A stretch of 64,000 bases of DNA from Mesorhizobium sp. M00.F.Ca.ET.216.01.1.1 (GTDB taxonomy: Bacteria; Pseudomonadota; Alphaproteobacteria; Rhizobiales; Rhizobiaceae), in NCBI RefSeq assembly GCF_004010325.2, contig NZ_SADR02000022.1, forward strand, positions 62,001-126,000, given 5' to 3'. Of the stretch, positions 17,464-26,986 are shown piece by piece. A program made the position numbers and the translations under genes. Below the pieces are notes generated by a model that saw nothing but the letters and a program-made list of their open reading frames with translations, was not told where the DNA came from and searched no databases. Position 1 is the first letter of the stretch; every line of letters begins with the position of its first letter.

Positions 17464-18720
17464 TTACGCCCACTCGCCCTTGCGCATGACCGGCACGCGG
17501 CTGCCGTCCTTATGCACGCCGTCTATGTCGATCTTGTCCGAACCGATCATCCAGTCGATATGGATGAAGCTCTTGTTGCCGCCGCGCGCCGCGATCTCGT
17601 CCTGGCTGAGCGAGGCGCCGTCGACGAAACACTTCGAATAGCACTGGCCGAGCGCGATGTGGCAGGCGGCATTCTCGTCGAACAGCGTATTGAGGAACAG
17701 CAGGCCGCTCTTCGAGATCGGCGAGGAATGCGGCACCAGCGCCACCTCGCCGAGACGGCGCGAGCCTTCATCGGTGTCGAGCACCTTCTGCAGCACATCC
17801 TCGCCGCGGCTGGCCTTGGCCTCGACGATGCGCCCGTCCTCGAAACGCACCGCAATGCCTTCGATCAGTGTGCCTTGGTAGGACAGCGGTTTGGTGCTCG
17901 AAACATGGCCCTCGACACGCCTGGCATGCGGCGTGGTGAACACCTCTTCTGTCGGGATGTTGGGGTTGCAGGTGACGCCGTTCTTGGCGGTCGAGGCGCC
18001 GCCCATCCATTCATGGCCGTCGGCCAGCCCGACGGTCAGGTCGGTGCCCGGTCCGGTGAAATGCAGCGCATGGAAATTATGGCCGTTGAGCCATTCGGTG
18101 CGGCCCTTCAAGGTCGCATTGTGCGCCTTCCAGTTGTCGATCGGATCCTCGACGTCCACCCGCGAGGCGGCAAAGATGGCGTCGGCGAGTTTCACCACCG
18201 CGACGTCTTCGGCGTCGTCCGGGAACACCTGCCTGGCCCAGGCCGGATCAGGATAGGCGACGATATTCCAGTTGATGTCGAAGCCGGTGATCTTCTCCAG
18301 CGCCGGCTGGTAGGCGATCGAATTCGCTTTGTTGGCGCGTGATACCTTCGCCGGATCCTGCGCCGACAGCAGCGACGGGTCCTCGCCGCGCACGGCAAGC
18401 CTGGCCGCATTGTTGGCGAAGGCCTTCGCCATGCCTTCATAGAGCCAGCCGGCGGCGCGGTCGAAGCCGGCATCCGCCCCATAGCGGAAGCGTGCCAGAG
18501 TGATCTCGTCGTCGTTGAAGATCGGCGTCACCAGGCCGGCACCTGCCTTGTAGGCGTGCTCGATGATCCGTCGTGTCAGCGGCAGGGCTTCGATCGACGA
18601 CGTCAGCACCAGATCCTGCCCCGGCTGCAATTGCAGCCCGACCTTGATGGCAACCTCGGCCAGCCTGTCGAGCTTCACCGGGTCGATCGTTGCGGAAACG
18701 CCGCGCGAATGTGTGGTCAT
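17464..18720 (-). CDS. M29 family aminopeptidase (AmpS/PepS-like)
   Basis: A 418-residue cytosolic metalloaminopeptidase, the usual length of the family. Conserved parts include YPDPAWARQVFP, NIPTEEVFTTPHARRVEG with a metal-ligand Glu, GEVALVPHSSPIS, and the C-terminal HIDWMIGSDKIDIDG with the His and Asp ligands. M29 enzymes use two metal ions and release N-terminal residues from peptides. It lies alone between the DUF488 gene and a LysR regulator on the same strand, with no sign of an operon beyond short spacing. Confidence 0.94.
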   Translation of the reverse strand: MTTHSRGVSATIDPVKLDRLAEVAIKVGLQLQPGQDLVLTSSIEALPLTRRIIEHAYKAGAGLVTPIFNDDEITLARFRYGADAGFDRAAGWLYEGMAKAFANNAARLAVRGEDPSLLSAQDPAKVSRANKANSIAYQPALEKITGFDINWNIVAYPDPAWARQVFPDDAEDVAVVKLADAIFAASRVDVEDPIDNWKAHNATLKGRTEWLNGHNFHALHFTGPGTDLTVGLADGHEWMGGASTAKNGVTCNPNIPTEEVFTTPHARRVEGHVSSTKPLSYQGTLIEGIAVRFEDGRIVEAKASRGEDVLQKVLDTDEGSRRLGEVALVPHSSPISKSGLLFLNTLFDENAACHIALGQCYSKCFVDGASLSQDEIAARGGNKSFIHIDWMIGSDKIDIDGVHKDGSRVPVMRKGEWA

Positions 18721-18801
18721 GATCTGCCTGCCGTGTTGTGGGACTATTTCTTACATAGACCGGCGTCGCCGCCCTTTCCACCGCGATTGCGCCGGGTAGG
18801 T

Positions 18802-19716
18802 TCAGTCCGTGCTTTCGAACGACCTGAACTGCGCCATGGTCGCTTCTATCTCTTCCCGCACCCAGATCTTGAAATCCCTGACCTTGCGGCTTTCGCTCTT
18901 GGCGGCCGAGGTCACCAGCCAGTAGCCGAGGCCGCTCTGGGCACGCACACCGAAGGGCGCGACAAGGCGGCCGTCGGCCAGCGCGTCGGCGGCCAGCAAT
19001 TGCCAGCCGAGCATGACGCCGTGGCCGGCGATCGCCGATTCCAGGCAAAGCATCGGGTCGGTGAAGCGCGCGCCCTTGAGGAAGGTGACCGGCTTTACTC
19101 CGGCGGCCTCGAACCAGCTCTCCCAACTGATCATCGCCCTTTCGTCGGTGATTGCGCAGGTTAGAGCGAGGTCTTCGATCAATTTCAGCTTCCTGGCGAT
19201 AACCGGGGCACAGACCGGGAAGACTTCCTGCTCCAGCAGCAATTCCGCCCGCGCCCCCGGCCATTTGCCGTCGCCGAGCCGGATGGCGACGTCGATGTCG
19301 GAGTGGTCGAGATCGGCAATCCGCACCGAGGCGTCGATGCGCAAAAGCACATCCGGATGCCGGGCAAAGTGCCGCGACAATCTCGGCAGCAGCCACTTCG
19401 AGGCGAAGGCCGGCGCCACCGAAACCACCAGCGTGCATTCGGATGCTTCGTCGGCGAGTGCTATCGCCTGCGCCAACTCGCGAAAGCCCGCGCCGAGCCT
19501 GGCCGTGAAGACCGCGCCGAACTCGGTAAGCACGAGCCCGCTCGGCGTCCGTTCGAACAGCGCCCGGCCGAGCTGCTTCTCTGTCCGGTTGATCTGCTGG
19601 CTGACGGCGCTGACAGAGACATGGAGCTCGCCGGCCGCCGCCGAAAGCGATCCCAGCCGGGCGACGGTTTCCACCGCGCGCAGGCCGTTAAGATGGACGC
19701 GGTTCAGCATAGCCAT
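18802..19716 (-). CDS. LysR family transcriptional regulator (GcvA-like)
   Basis: A 304-residue LysR regulator. The winged helix (LRAVETVARLGSLSAAAGELHVSVSAVSQQINRTEKQLG, residues 12-50) is typical, and the C-terminal effector domain resembles the GcvA/AmpR subgroup (FASKWLLPRLSRF-like, DIDVAIRLGDG). It is divergent from a small ORF and the MFS transporter gene at about 20.2 kb, which makes them possible targets. Effector unknown. Confidence 0.92.
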   Translation of the reverse strand: MAMLNRVHLNGLRAVETVARLGSLSAAAGELHVSVSAVSQQINRTEKQLGRALFERTPSGLVLTEFGAVFTARLGAGFRELAQAIALADEASECTLVVSVAPAFASKWLLPRLSRHFARHPDVLLRIDASVRIADLDHSDIDVAIRLGDGKWPGARAELLLEQEVFPVCAPVIARKLKLIEDLALTCAITDERAMISWESWFEAAGVKPVTFLKGARFTDPMLCLESAIAGHGVMLGWQLLAADALADGRLVAPFGVRAQSGLGYWLVTSAAKSESRKVRDFKIWVREEIEATMAQFRSFESTD

Positions 19717-19814
19717 ACAGTTTTTCTAAACCAGCGCGGTCGAAATCTCAATTGAAACATGGGGCAGAGCTGCAGATTTTAAGGAAGCCAATCAGACCTG
19801 AGGAGGCAAATCTA

Positions 19815-20024
19815 TTGAAGATTTTATCATGGCTCAGGATCTTTCCCGCCGGCGCGCGGCAAGACCAGCGATCCGAAGGCGAGACCGTCAGGTGGGTGGC
19901 TGATCCGCTGTCGCATCCGGCTCTGGACGTCATGTCGGAGCGCGAGCTCGGCGACGTGCCATTCAGGTTGACGGCACGGCGCACTGCCTACGAGACGGAC
20001 GCTGTACAGGCCAGCTGCGGCTGA
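19815..20024 (+). CDS. Small hypothetical protein
   Basis: A 69-residue ORF of unknown function. Support comes from a perfect AGGAGG at 19801-19806, eight bases before a TTG codon, and from a conserved-looking core, DPLSHPALDVMSERELGDVPF, of a style met in short rhizobial proteins. An upstream TTG at 19752 gives a longer version without a ribosome-binding site. The C-terminus is basic and irregular. It is divergent from the LysR gene. Confidence 0.5.
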   Translation: MKILSWLRIFPAGARQDQRSEGETVRWVADPLSHPALDVMSERELGDVPFRLTARRTAYETDAVQASCG

Positions 20025-20168
20025 ACTCGCTGAAACGCTAGCAGTAGCTCTTCGCCCTCTGCGGCTGGTGCGGGCAAATAGAAGTCGATTGCCAACCGCC
20101 GTTGCGAAGCGTTCTGGCCCAACAAAAGCGGATTGTCTCATCCGTCAGCGCACCTATTGTGCGCCGCT

Positions 20169-21329
20169 GTGGAAACCGCCTTGCCGTCACCTTTGCGTCT
20201 TGCCTTCGCCGGCATGATTGCCCTGGCCGTCGCCATGGGCATCGGCCGCTTCGTCTACACGCCGATCCTGCCCGGCATGATGGAGGAGCTTGGCCTGTCG
20301 CCGGCCGATGCCGGCTGGATCGCATCCGCCAACTATCTCGGCTACCTCATTGGCGCGCTTGCGGCGGCCGGCGGCTGGGCGCACGGGCGCGAGCGCATGC
20401 TGATGCTGGCCGGCCTTGTCGCCAGCGCCGTCCTCGCCGGACTGATGGGCCTGACCGGGAGCATGGCTGCCTTTCTGACAATCCGCTTTCTTGCCGGTCT
20501 GGCCAGCGCCTTCGTCATGGTGTTCATGTCCAGCATAGTCTTTGGTCATTTGGCGGCGACCAACCGAAACAACCTGCAGGCGCTGCATTTCGGCGGCGTC
20601 GGCTTGGGTATCGCAGCGTCCTCGGCGATGATGGCGATCCTGGTCACCGAACATGCCGGCTGGCCAGCGGGTTGGCTGTGGTCCGCCGCCATTTCCGCCT
20701 GCGGCTTTGCCGCAGTGGCATTGTTTGTCGGCGGCGCCGCGACCACCAACGGCAACGAAGGCCGCGAACCGGCGCTGCCGAAAGACCGCTCGCTGGTGAA
20801 GGTCATTGTCGCCTACGGCCTGTTCGGCTTCGGCTATGTGGTGACGGCGACGTTCCTGGTCGCCATCGTCCGCCAGGGCGGCGGCAGCCGCGTCTTCGAA
20901 GCCATGGTCTGGATGGTCACCGGCCTTGCCGCATTTCCATCGCTCTGGTTCTGGCAAAAGGTCGCAGCAAGGATCGGGCTCTATTCGGCCTATGCCGTGG
21001 CTTGCCTGCTCGAGGCGGTTGGCGTCACCGCGAGCGTCGCCATGGGCGGATCGATCGGGCCGTTGCTCGGCGGGTTTCTACTTGGAGGCACCGTCATCGC
21101 CATCACCGCATTTGGCCTGCAGACTGCGCGGCTGCTTGCCCCGCAAGCGCCGCGGCGGACTTTCGCGGTGACGACGGCCTCCTTCAGCCTCGGCCAGATC
21201 ATCGGCCCGGTCGTCGCCGGGCTGCTTGCGCAGGCATCGGGCAGCTTCTTCCTGGCGTCGATCATGGCCGCTGCCGTCTTGCTCGCCTCCGGTGCGATCG
21301 CCTGGTCGGCTGCGCCAAAATCGCCATGA
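20169..21329 (+). CDS. MFS transporter, YbfB/YjiJ family
   Basis: A 386-residue major facilitator with about twelve hydrophobic helices. The N-terminal MGIGRFVYTPILPGMMEELGLS and the following NYLGYLIGALAA are characteristic of the YbfB/YjiJ group, whose substrates are mostly unknown. GTG at 20169 was preferred because it starts just before the first transmembrane helix; TTG at 20133 and ATG at 20214 are alternatives, and none has a strong ribosome-binding site. The neighbouring LysR regulator may control it. Confidence 0.88.
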   Translation: METALPSPLRLAFAGMIALAVAMGIGRFVYTPILPGMMEELGLSPADAGWIASANYLGYLIGALAAAGGWAHGRERMLMLAGLVASAVLAGLMGLTGSMAAFLTIRFLAGLASAFVMVFMSSIVFGHLAATNRNNLQALHFGGVGLGIAASSAMMAILVTEHAGWPAGWLWSAAISACGFAAVALFVGGAATTNGNEGREPALPKDRSLVKVIVAYGLFGFGYVVTATFLVAIVRQGGGSRVFEAMVWMVTGLAAFPSLWFWQKVAARIGLYSAYAVACLLEAVGVTASVAMGGSIGPLLGGFLLGGTVIAITAFGLQTARLLAPQAPRRTFAVTTASFSLGQIIGPVVAGLLAQASGSFFLASIMAAAVLLASGAIAWSAAPKSP

Positions 21330-21448
21330 TTATGGTTTTGCTCGGTGCCGGGGCATAGGCCACCATTTTCTTTCCAGTCGATGTGTGACTTTATGCCCGT
21401 CGAACAGCAACGCCGCTGATTTGCGGATCGACCGGGGATTTCGTCACA

Positions 21449-22708
21449 GTGTTTGTATCCTTCTTTCCACAGCCGAAGCTGTTCTTCACTTCGGCGGCCG
21501 CCTGGAGTCTTGCCGCGATCCTGTTCTGGTTTTTCGCCGGTGAACAATTGGGAGCTGTTTTTGGGCTGCCGCCTGCTGCTCTTGACGCGCCGCCCATCAT
21601 CGGCATCGCCGTGCTCTGGTCGAAACCGTTCCTGTGGTTTTATCTCTATTTCGCTTTTTGCGTCGCTGCCTTCTACGCGTTCTGGAACTGGTACGCGCCA
21701 CACCCGTGGCAGGGCTGGTCGATTTTGATGACGGCTGTCATCTTGTTTCTCATCTATTTCAACGTGCAGGTCAGTGTCGCCGTCAATACCTGGTACGGTC
21801 CTTTTTATGACTACATTCAGGGACTGATGTCGGGCACCATCAAGTCGACCGCCGCAGAGTTTTATATCGGGCTAGGCAGCTTCGCCTGGCTTGCACTGGT
21901 CGGTATGAACGTGCAGGTGGTCAACGCCTTCATCGTCAGCCACTGGATCTTCCGCTGGCGCACGGCGATGAACGACTACTTCGTTCAGAACTGGAGCAGG
22001 CTGCGCCACATCGAAGGCGCCTCGCAACGTATTCAGGAAGATACGATGCGGTTCTCGCAGATCATGGAAGATCTGGGCTCCAGCTTTGTCCAGTCGATCA
22101 TGACATTGATCGCATTCCTCCCGGTCATGATCCAGTTGCAGACCCATATCAGCGAACTGCCGATTGTCGGTGCGATCCCTCAGCCTCTTGTGTTTGCCGC
22201 CCTGGCCTGGTGTTTGTTCGGAACGGTTTCGGTCATGGTTGCAGGTCTGAAGTTACCTGGGCTGCAGTTTCGCAACCAGCGTGTTGAGGCCGCCTATCGC
22301 AAGGAGCTCGTCTACGGCGAAGATAATGCGGACAGGGCCCAACCCGCAACCACCGCCGAGCTGTTCTCCAATGTCCGTCACAACTATTTCAGGCTCTATT
22401 TTCACTACATTTATTTCAATGTGGTGCGTTACACCTATCTGCAGGCCGACGGTATCTTCTCCATGTTGATCCTGGGGCCATCCTTTGTGGCCCATAAGAT
22501 CAGTTTCGGGGCGTTTAGCCAGATCTCCAATGCATTCAGCCGCGTAACCGGGTCGCTCCAATTCCTGCTCACGTCCTGGTCGACCATTGTCGAATTGCAA
22601 TCGGTCCACAAACGCCTACGCGCCTTCGAGGCGACGCTGGAAGGCGAGCCGCTGCCGGATATCGATCAGCGTTATCTCCAGCGCCAAGGCGCCGAGGACC
22701 CGGCCTGA
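21449..22708 (+). CDS. bacA: Peptide transporter BacA/SbmA
   Basis: A 419-residue inner-membrane protein of the SbmA/BacA family, a proton-coupled importer of peptides. The N-terminus MFVSFFPQPKLFF matches the rhizobial BacA start and justifies the GTG at 21449. Further signatures are VNTWYGPFYDYIQ, the SHWIFRWRTAMNDYF core, and the C-terminal RVTGSLQFLLTSWSTIVEL. In legume symbionts BacA imports plant NCR peptides and is needed for bacteroid survival; it also affects very-long-chain fatty acid modification of lipid A. It converges on a polysaccharide deacetylase gene, with a hairpin between them. Confidence 0.95.
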   Translation: MFVSFFPQPKLFFTSAAAWSLAAILFWFFAGEQLGAVFGLPPAALDAPPIIGIAVLWSKPFLWFYLYFAFCVAAFYAFWNWYAPHPWQGWSILMTAVILFLIYFNVQVSVAVNTWYGPFYDYIQGLMSGTIKSTAAEFYIGLGSFAWLALVGMNVQVVNAFIVSHWIFRWRTAMNDYFVQNWSRLRHIEGASQRIQEDTMRFSQIMEDLGSSFVQSIMTLIAFLPVMIQLQTHISELPIVGAIPQPLVFAALAWCLFGTVSVMVAGLKLPGLQFRNQRVEAAYRKELVYGEDNADRAQPATTAELFSNVRHNYFRLYFHYIYFNVVRYTYLQADGIFSMLILGPSFVAHKISFGAFSQISNAFSRVTGSLQFLLTSWSTIVELQSVHKRLRAFEATLEGEPLPDIDQRYLQRQGAEDPA

Positions 22709-22723
22709 TTTTTGGAGGATGAC

Positions 22724-22744
22724 GTGGGCGGCTCAGCCGCCCAC
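22724..22744 (+). terminator. Hairpin between convergent bacA and deacetylase genes
   Basis: GTGGGCGGC (22724-22732) pairs perfectly with GCCGCCCAC (22736-22744). The 3-base loop is the stop codon of the minus-strand deacetylase gene. There is no T run on the plus strand, so strength is uncertain. Confidence 0.4.
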
Positions 22745-23743
22745 CGCCGCCACCTGCTTTGCGTCGTGCCGCGAAACATAATCGCGAAAGCTGATGCACT
22801 CGACATCGGCCTTGACGCAGACCTCGCCGGTAAAGCGCTCCAGCGCGTTCCAATAGGCGCCGTCGTTCATCAGCGCGAAATGGAAGCCGAGCTCTAGCGG
22901 AATGCGCTTGCCGGCATATTGCGCATCGAAGGCGGCGCGGAAGGCGTCATAGGTGCGGTCGGCGAATTCGGCGGCCATGCTCGGCCGCTCGAAACCGCCG
23001 GAATGGCGGACATAGAGATTGTAGTCCATGGCGATCACCGGCCTTGAACTCGGGCCTTCCGGGATCTGCGGCAGCGAAAAGCGGGTGATGCCGTTCGCGG
23101 TCGGTGGTTCGACCGGGCCGCGCGAGACGCCGCTTGCGTCGAACCGGAAGCCCGCCGCCGGCAGCGCCTCGTAGAGCGCCCTGTTTGCCGACAGGTAGGG
23201 CGCACGGAAGCCGACCACCGCCTTGCTGGCGAACTCGCGCCAGCCCGCGGGTTCGGGCGCAATTCCGTTGATCGAATAGGCGTTCTGCAGGACGTGTTCG
23301 AACGAGCCGAACTCGCTCAGCCAGTCGGCCTTGCTCCAGTCCTTGCCGTCGAAATGGCCGCAGCCATGGCTGCCGATATCGTGGCCTTCCGAGATGGCAA
23401 GGTTGATCTGCCCGAGCCGCTCAGCAACCTCCTGTTTTGACGCGGCAAAGCCGATATTCGATTTGCCTGATGTCTTGCCGGGCGCCGTATATTCATTTCG
23501 CGTCTGCGGCGACAGCAGGAAGACGCAGGAGACGAAATAGGTGAAATGTGCGCCGGTACGCGCGGCCAGCGCCCGACTGCGCTTCCACTGCGAAATATCG
23601 CGGGCGCTGTCGAACGAGATGATGATGACCTGCTTCGGCTTTGCTGGCACTGGTGCTGCAGGCGGATCGGCGAAGGCCGTGCCGGCAGCGGCAAGCGACG
23701 CGATGGAGAACGCAACAACGCGGGACAAACGAGGCATCGGCAT
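22733..23743 (-). CDS. Exported polysaccharide deacetylase family protein
   Basis: A 336-residue secreted NodB-fold protein. A signal peptide (MPMPRLSRVVAFSIASLAAAGTAFA) is followed by the carbohydrate esterase core. IIISFDSA supplies the first motif Asp region, GHDIGSHGCGHFDG resembles the metal-binding H-S-x-x-H motif (here HGCGH), and GFRAPYLSANRALYEALPAAGF is the RxPY motif. The second Asp of the canonical TFDD is replaced (SFDS), so catalysis may be altered. It likely acts on cell-envelope or exopolysaccharide sugars in the periplasm. Next to bacA this suggests an envelope role, but no link is proven. Confidence 0.85.
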   Translation of the reverse strand: MPMPRLSRVVAFSIASLAAAGTAFADPPAAPVPAKPKQVIIISFDSARDISQWKRSRALAARTGAHFTYFVSCVFLLSPQTRNEYTAPGKTSGKSNIGFAASKQEVAERLGQINLAISEGHDIGSHGCGHFDGKDWSKADWLSEFGSFEHVLQNAYSINGIAPEPAGWREFASKAVVGFRAPYLSANRALYEALPAAGFRFDASGVSRGPVEPPTANGITRFSLPQIPEGPSSRPVIAMDYNLYVRHSGGFERPSMAAEFADRTYDAFRAAFDAQYAGKRIPLELGFHFALMNDGAYWNALERFTGEVCVKADVECISFRDYVSRHDAKQVAAVGG

Positions 23744-23932
23744 CTGGTCTGGAAACGAGGGCGGTTCGAGGACCGGCTATCGGCGAAATGTGGCGCGGGT
23801 GCGGTCGCTCTTTGCGGGCCGCCTCTCCTGCTCTTAGCCGATTTTCCTGCCGAACCCCTTCCATGCCGACAAAATTTCGCTAAAACGCGGGCTCATCAAC
23901 CGCCCCGGCCGGGGCAGGAATGGTTTTGATCC

Positions 23933-24598
23933 ATGTCGGACGACAGTTTTATCCGCGAAGTCAACGAAGAGATTCGTCGCGAGCAGGCGCAAGCGTTGTG
24001 GGACCGCTTCGGTCCTGCCTTGCTTGTGCTTGCAGTGCTGGTGGTGGTTGGAACCGCCGCCGCCGTCGGCTATCGCTATTGGGACGAGACCCGCTCCAAT
24101 CGCTCCGGCGATGCCTTCTCGCAGGCGCTGAAGCTCGCCAATGACGGCAAGAGCGACGAAGCGCTGGCCGCCCTCGATGCGCTGGAAAAGGACGGCTACG
24201 GCGCTTATCCGCTGCTCGCCCGTATGCGTGCGGCAACCGTCAAGGCGGACAAGGGCGACTTCGCCGCCGCCGTCAAGGATTTTGACGACGTCGCCGCCGA
24301 CACGGCCATTCCCTCCGGCATTCGCGATATGGCGCGCCTCAGGGCGGCGCTGCTGCTGGTCGATCACGGTTCCTTCGCCGACGTCTCCAGCCGCGTCGAG
24401 GCGCTCACCGCCGACACCAACACGCTGCGCCATACGGCGCGCGAGGCGCTTGGCCTAGCCGCCTGGAAGGAAGGCAAGACGGCCGATGCGCTGAAACTGT
24501 TCGACCAGATCGCCTCGGATGACGGCGCCCCGCGCAACGCGCGCCAGCGGGCGACGTTGATGTCCGAGCTGATCCGCGGCTCGGGCAGCGCGTCGTAA
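23933..24598 (+). CDS. Membrane-anchored TPR protein, YfgM-like
   Basis: A 221-residue protein with a short cytoplasmic N-terminus (SDDSFIREVNEEIRREQAQALWDRFG), one transmembrane helix at about 27-49, and a periplasmic tetratricopeptide-type region rich in alanine. It matches the DUF2659/YfgM architecture of proteins associated with the Sec translocon and outer-membrane assembly. It sits six bases before der, the same neighbourhood that yfgM/bamB occupy near der in many proteobacteria. Function in rhizobia is inferred. Confidence 0.88.
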   Translation: MSDDSFIREVNEEIRREQAQALWDRFGPALLVLAVLVVVGTAAAVGYRYWDETRSNRSGDAFSQALKLANDGKSDEALAALDALEKDGYGAYPLLARMRAATVKADKGDFAAAVKDFDDVAADTAIPSGIRDMARLRAALLLVDHGSFADVSSRVEALTADTNTLRHTAREALGLAAWKEGKTADALKLFDQIASDDGAPRNARQRATLMSELIRGSGSAS

Positions 24599-24604
24599 TG
24601 CCGG

Positions 24605-26035
24605 ATGAGCTTCAAAGTCGCCATCATCGGCCGGCCTAACGTCGGCAAATCGACCCTTTTCAATCGGCTTGTGGGAAGGAAGCTGGCGCTTGTCGACGAC
24701 ACGCCGGGCGTTACCCGCGACCGTCGCGTTCACGCCGCCAAGCTCTACGACCTCAATTTCGACGTCATCGACACCGCCGGCTTCGAGGATGCTGCTGCCG
24801 CGACGCTGCCGGGCCGCATGCGTGCGCAGACCGAGATCGCCATCCGCGAGGCCGACCTGATCTTCTTTACCATCGATGCCAAGTCCGGCCTGATGCCTGA
24901 CGACAAGACCTTCGCCGAGATCGTGCGCAAGTCCGGTAAGCCGGTTGTCGTCGTCGCCAACAAGGCCGAGGCGCGAGGCGCCCAAGGCGGCATGCTGGAG
25001 GCCTGGGAACTCGGCCTTGGCGAGCCGATCCCGGTTTCAGCCGAACATGGCCAGGGCATCCCCGACCTGCGCGACGCGGTGATCGCGGCGCTGGGGGAGG
25101 CGCGCGCCTTCGGCGAGGAAGAGGGCGGCGAGGAAGAGATCGCCGCCAGCGAAGTGCTGATCGGCGAGGATATCACCGACCCGGATGCCGAGCCGAGCTA
25201 TGACGACACCAAGCCGATGCGCATCGCCGTCGTCGGCCGTCCGAATTCCGGCAAGTCGACGCTGATCAACGCGCTGATCGGCGAGGAGCGGCTCTTGACC
25301 GGGCCGGAGGCCGGCATCACCCGCGATTCCATCTCCGTCGACTGGGATTGGCACGGCCGTCGCCTGAAACTGTTCGACACCGCCGGCATGCGCCGCAAGG
25401 CCAGGATTCACGAAAAGCTTGAGGTGATGTCGGTGCAGGATGGCTTGCGCGCCGTCCGCTTTGCCGAAATCGTCATCATCGTGCTCGACGCCACCATCCC
25501 TTTCGAGAAGCAGGATCTGCAGATTGCCGACCTGATCATCCGCGAGGGTCGCGCACCGGTGATCGCCTTCAACAAATGGGACCTGATCGACAACCCGCAG
25601 GAGCTTCTGGCGGAACTGCGCGAGAAGACCGAGCGGCTGCTGCCGCAGGCCCGCGGTATCCAGGCGGTGCCGGTCTCGGCCGAGACCGGGCGCGGCCTCG
25701 ACAAGCTGATGGACGCCGTCATCAGGACGCACCGGGTGTGGAACAGTCGCGTCTCGACCGGCAAGCTCAACCGCTGGCTGGAAGGCATCCTGGCGCATCA
25801 CCCGCCGCCCGCCGTCGCCGGGCGCCGGCTGAAGATCAAATATGTCACGCAGGCCAAGACGCGCCCGCCGGGCTTCGTCGTCTCGTGCTCGCGGCCCGAC
25901 GCGATGCCGCAATCCTATGTCCGCTATCTCTCGAACAGCCTGCGCGAGGCCTTCGACATGCCCGGCGTGCCGATACGCATCGCTCTGCGCGCCTCGGAGA
26001 ACCCGTTCGCCAGCAGGGCGAAGAAACGCCACTGA
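24605..26035 (+). CDS. der: GTPase Der (EngA), ribosome assembly
   Basis: A 476-residue tandem GTPase required for 50S ribosomal subunit maturation. Two G domains are evident: G1 motifs GRPNVGKS at residues 9-16 and GRPNSGKS at 211-218, each with DTAG and NKxD motifs (VVANKAEA is a diverged NKAE in the first; FNKWD in the second). The C-terminal KH-like domain ends with ASENPFASR and a basic tail. It starts six bases after the TPR gene and is probably cotranscribed. Confidence 0.97.
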   Translation: MSFKVAIIGRPNVGKSTLFNRLVGRKLALVDDTPGVTRDRRVHAAKLYDLNFDVIDTAGFEDAAAATLPGRMRAQTEIAIREADLIFFTIDAKSGLMPDDKTFAEIVRKSGKPVVVVANKAEARGAQGGMLEAWELGLGEPIPVSAEHGQGIPDLRDAVIAALGEARAFGEEEGGEEEIAASEVLIGEDITDPDAEPSYDDTKPMRIAVVGRPNSGKSTLINALIGEERLLTGPEAGITRDSISVDWDWHGRRLKLFDTAGMRRKARIHEKLEVMSVQDGLRAVRFAEIVIIVLDATIPFEKQDLQIADLIIREGRAPVIAFNKWDLIDNPQELLAELREKTERLLPQARGIQAVPVSAETGRGLDKLMDAVIRTHRVWNSRVSTGKLNRWLEGILAHHPPPAVAGRRLKIKYVTQAKTRPPGFVVSCSRPDAMPQSYVRYLSNSLREAFDMPGVPIRIALRASENPFASRAKKRH

Positions 26036-26065
26036 GCGCCGCCGCGCTTCCGGCCTTTTTTGGCG

Positions 26066-26986
26066 TCAAGCCGCGCTTCGCAAACCGCTATGCATCTGCG
26101 CACTTTCGGGCAGCGATTCCAGCGCCGCCTGCAGCAGGATGTCGGCGAGGCGCTCCGCCACAGGGTCGAGCTCGGCCTCCTTGCGGTGCAGGAACAGCGC
26201 CATCCCAGGCAAGGCAGGCAGCCCCAGAACCTCCGGCTCCATCACCCTGACATTGGCCGGCAGGCCGATGTCGGTGCGGATCGTCAGTCCGAGCCCGGCA
26301 GCGACCGCTGCCCAGATGCCGCTAAGGCTCGGGCTGGAGAAAGCCATCCGCCACGACAAGCCGGCGCGGTCGAGTGCTTCCGTCGCCGCGGTGCGCAGCA
26401 GGCAAGGCGCTTCCAGCGCCACCAGCGGCAGCGCCTCGCCATCGCGCAGGCCGGTCCCGATCGGTTTTGCCGGACCGATCCAGCGCATCTGGACATCGGC
26501 GACAGGCTGGCTGTAGGGCAGCTTCTCTCCATTGTGCCAGGCGAGCGCGATGTCGAGGCTGCCTGACGTGATCCGTTCGGCGAGTTCGTAACTGCGCGCG
26601 ATCCTGGCTTCGATCTTGACCTTGGGGTGGGCACGGGCGAAGCGCCCGAGCACCTCCGGCAGCACCGCCTCGCCGAAATCCTCCTGCAGGCCGAGCCGTA
26701 CCCAGCCTTCCAGCTCCACGTCATGGATGGCGGACGCGGCCTCGTCATTGAGCTCGATCAGCCGGCGCGCATAGCCGAGCATGGTTTCGCCGGCTTCCGT
26801 CAGCGCCAGGCCGCGCCCCGATTTGCGGAAGATCGGCGTCGCCGCCTGCTCCTCCAGCTTCTTCAACTGCGCGCTGATCGCCGAGGTCGAGCGGCCGAGC
26901 CGGTCGGCGGCCTTGGCGAAGCTGCCCAGCTCCATGCCGGTGACGAAGCTTCTGAGAACGTCGAGGTCGAAGGTAACGCGTCGCAT
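26066..26986 (-). CDS. LysR family transcriptional regulator
   Basis: A 306-residue LysR regulator with the N-terminal winged helix (LDVLRSFVTGMELGSFAKAADRLGRSTSAISAQLKKLEEQ, residues 8-47) and a LysR substrate-binding domain. It is divergent from the MFS transporter at 27124 across 137 bases, the standard arrangement for a regulator and its target exporter. Effector unknown. Confidence 0.93.
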   Translation of the reverse strand: MRRVTFDLDVLRSFVTGMELGSFAKAADRLGRSTSAISAQLKKLEEQAATPIFRKSGRGLALTEAGETMLGYARRLIELNDEAASAIHDVELEGWVRLGLQEDFGEAVLPEVLGRFARAHPKVKIEARIARSYELAERITSGSLDIALAWHNGEKLPYSQPVADVQMRWIGPAKPIGTGLRDGEALPLVALEAPCLLRTAATEALDRAGLSWRMAFSSPSLSGIWAAVAAGLGLTIRTDIGLPANVRVMEPEVLGLPALPGMALFLHRKEAELDPVAERLADILLQAALESLPESAQMHSGLRSAA

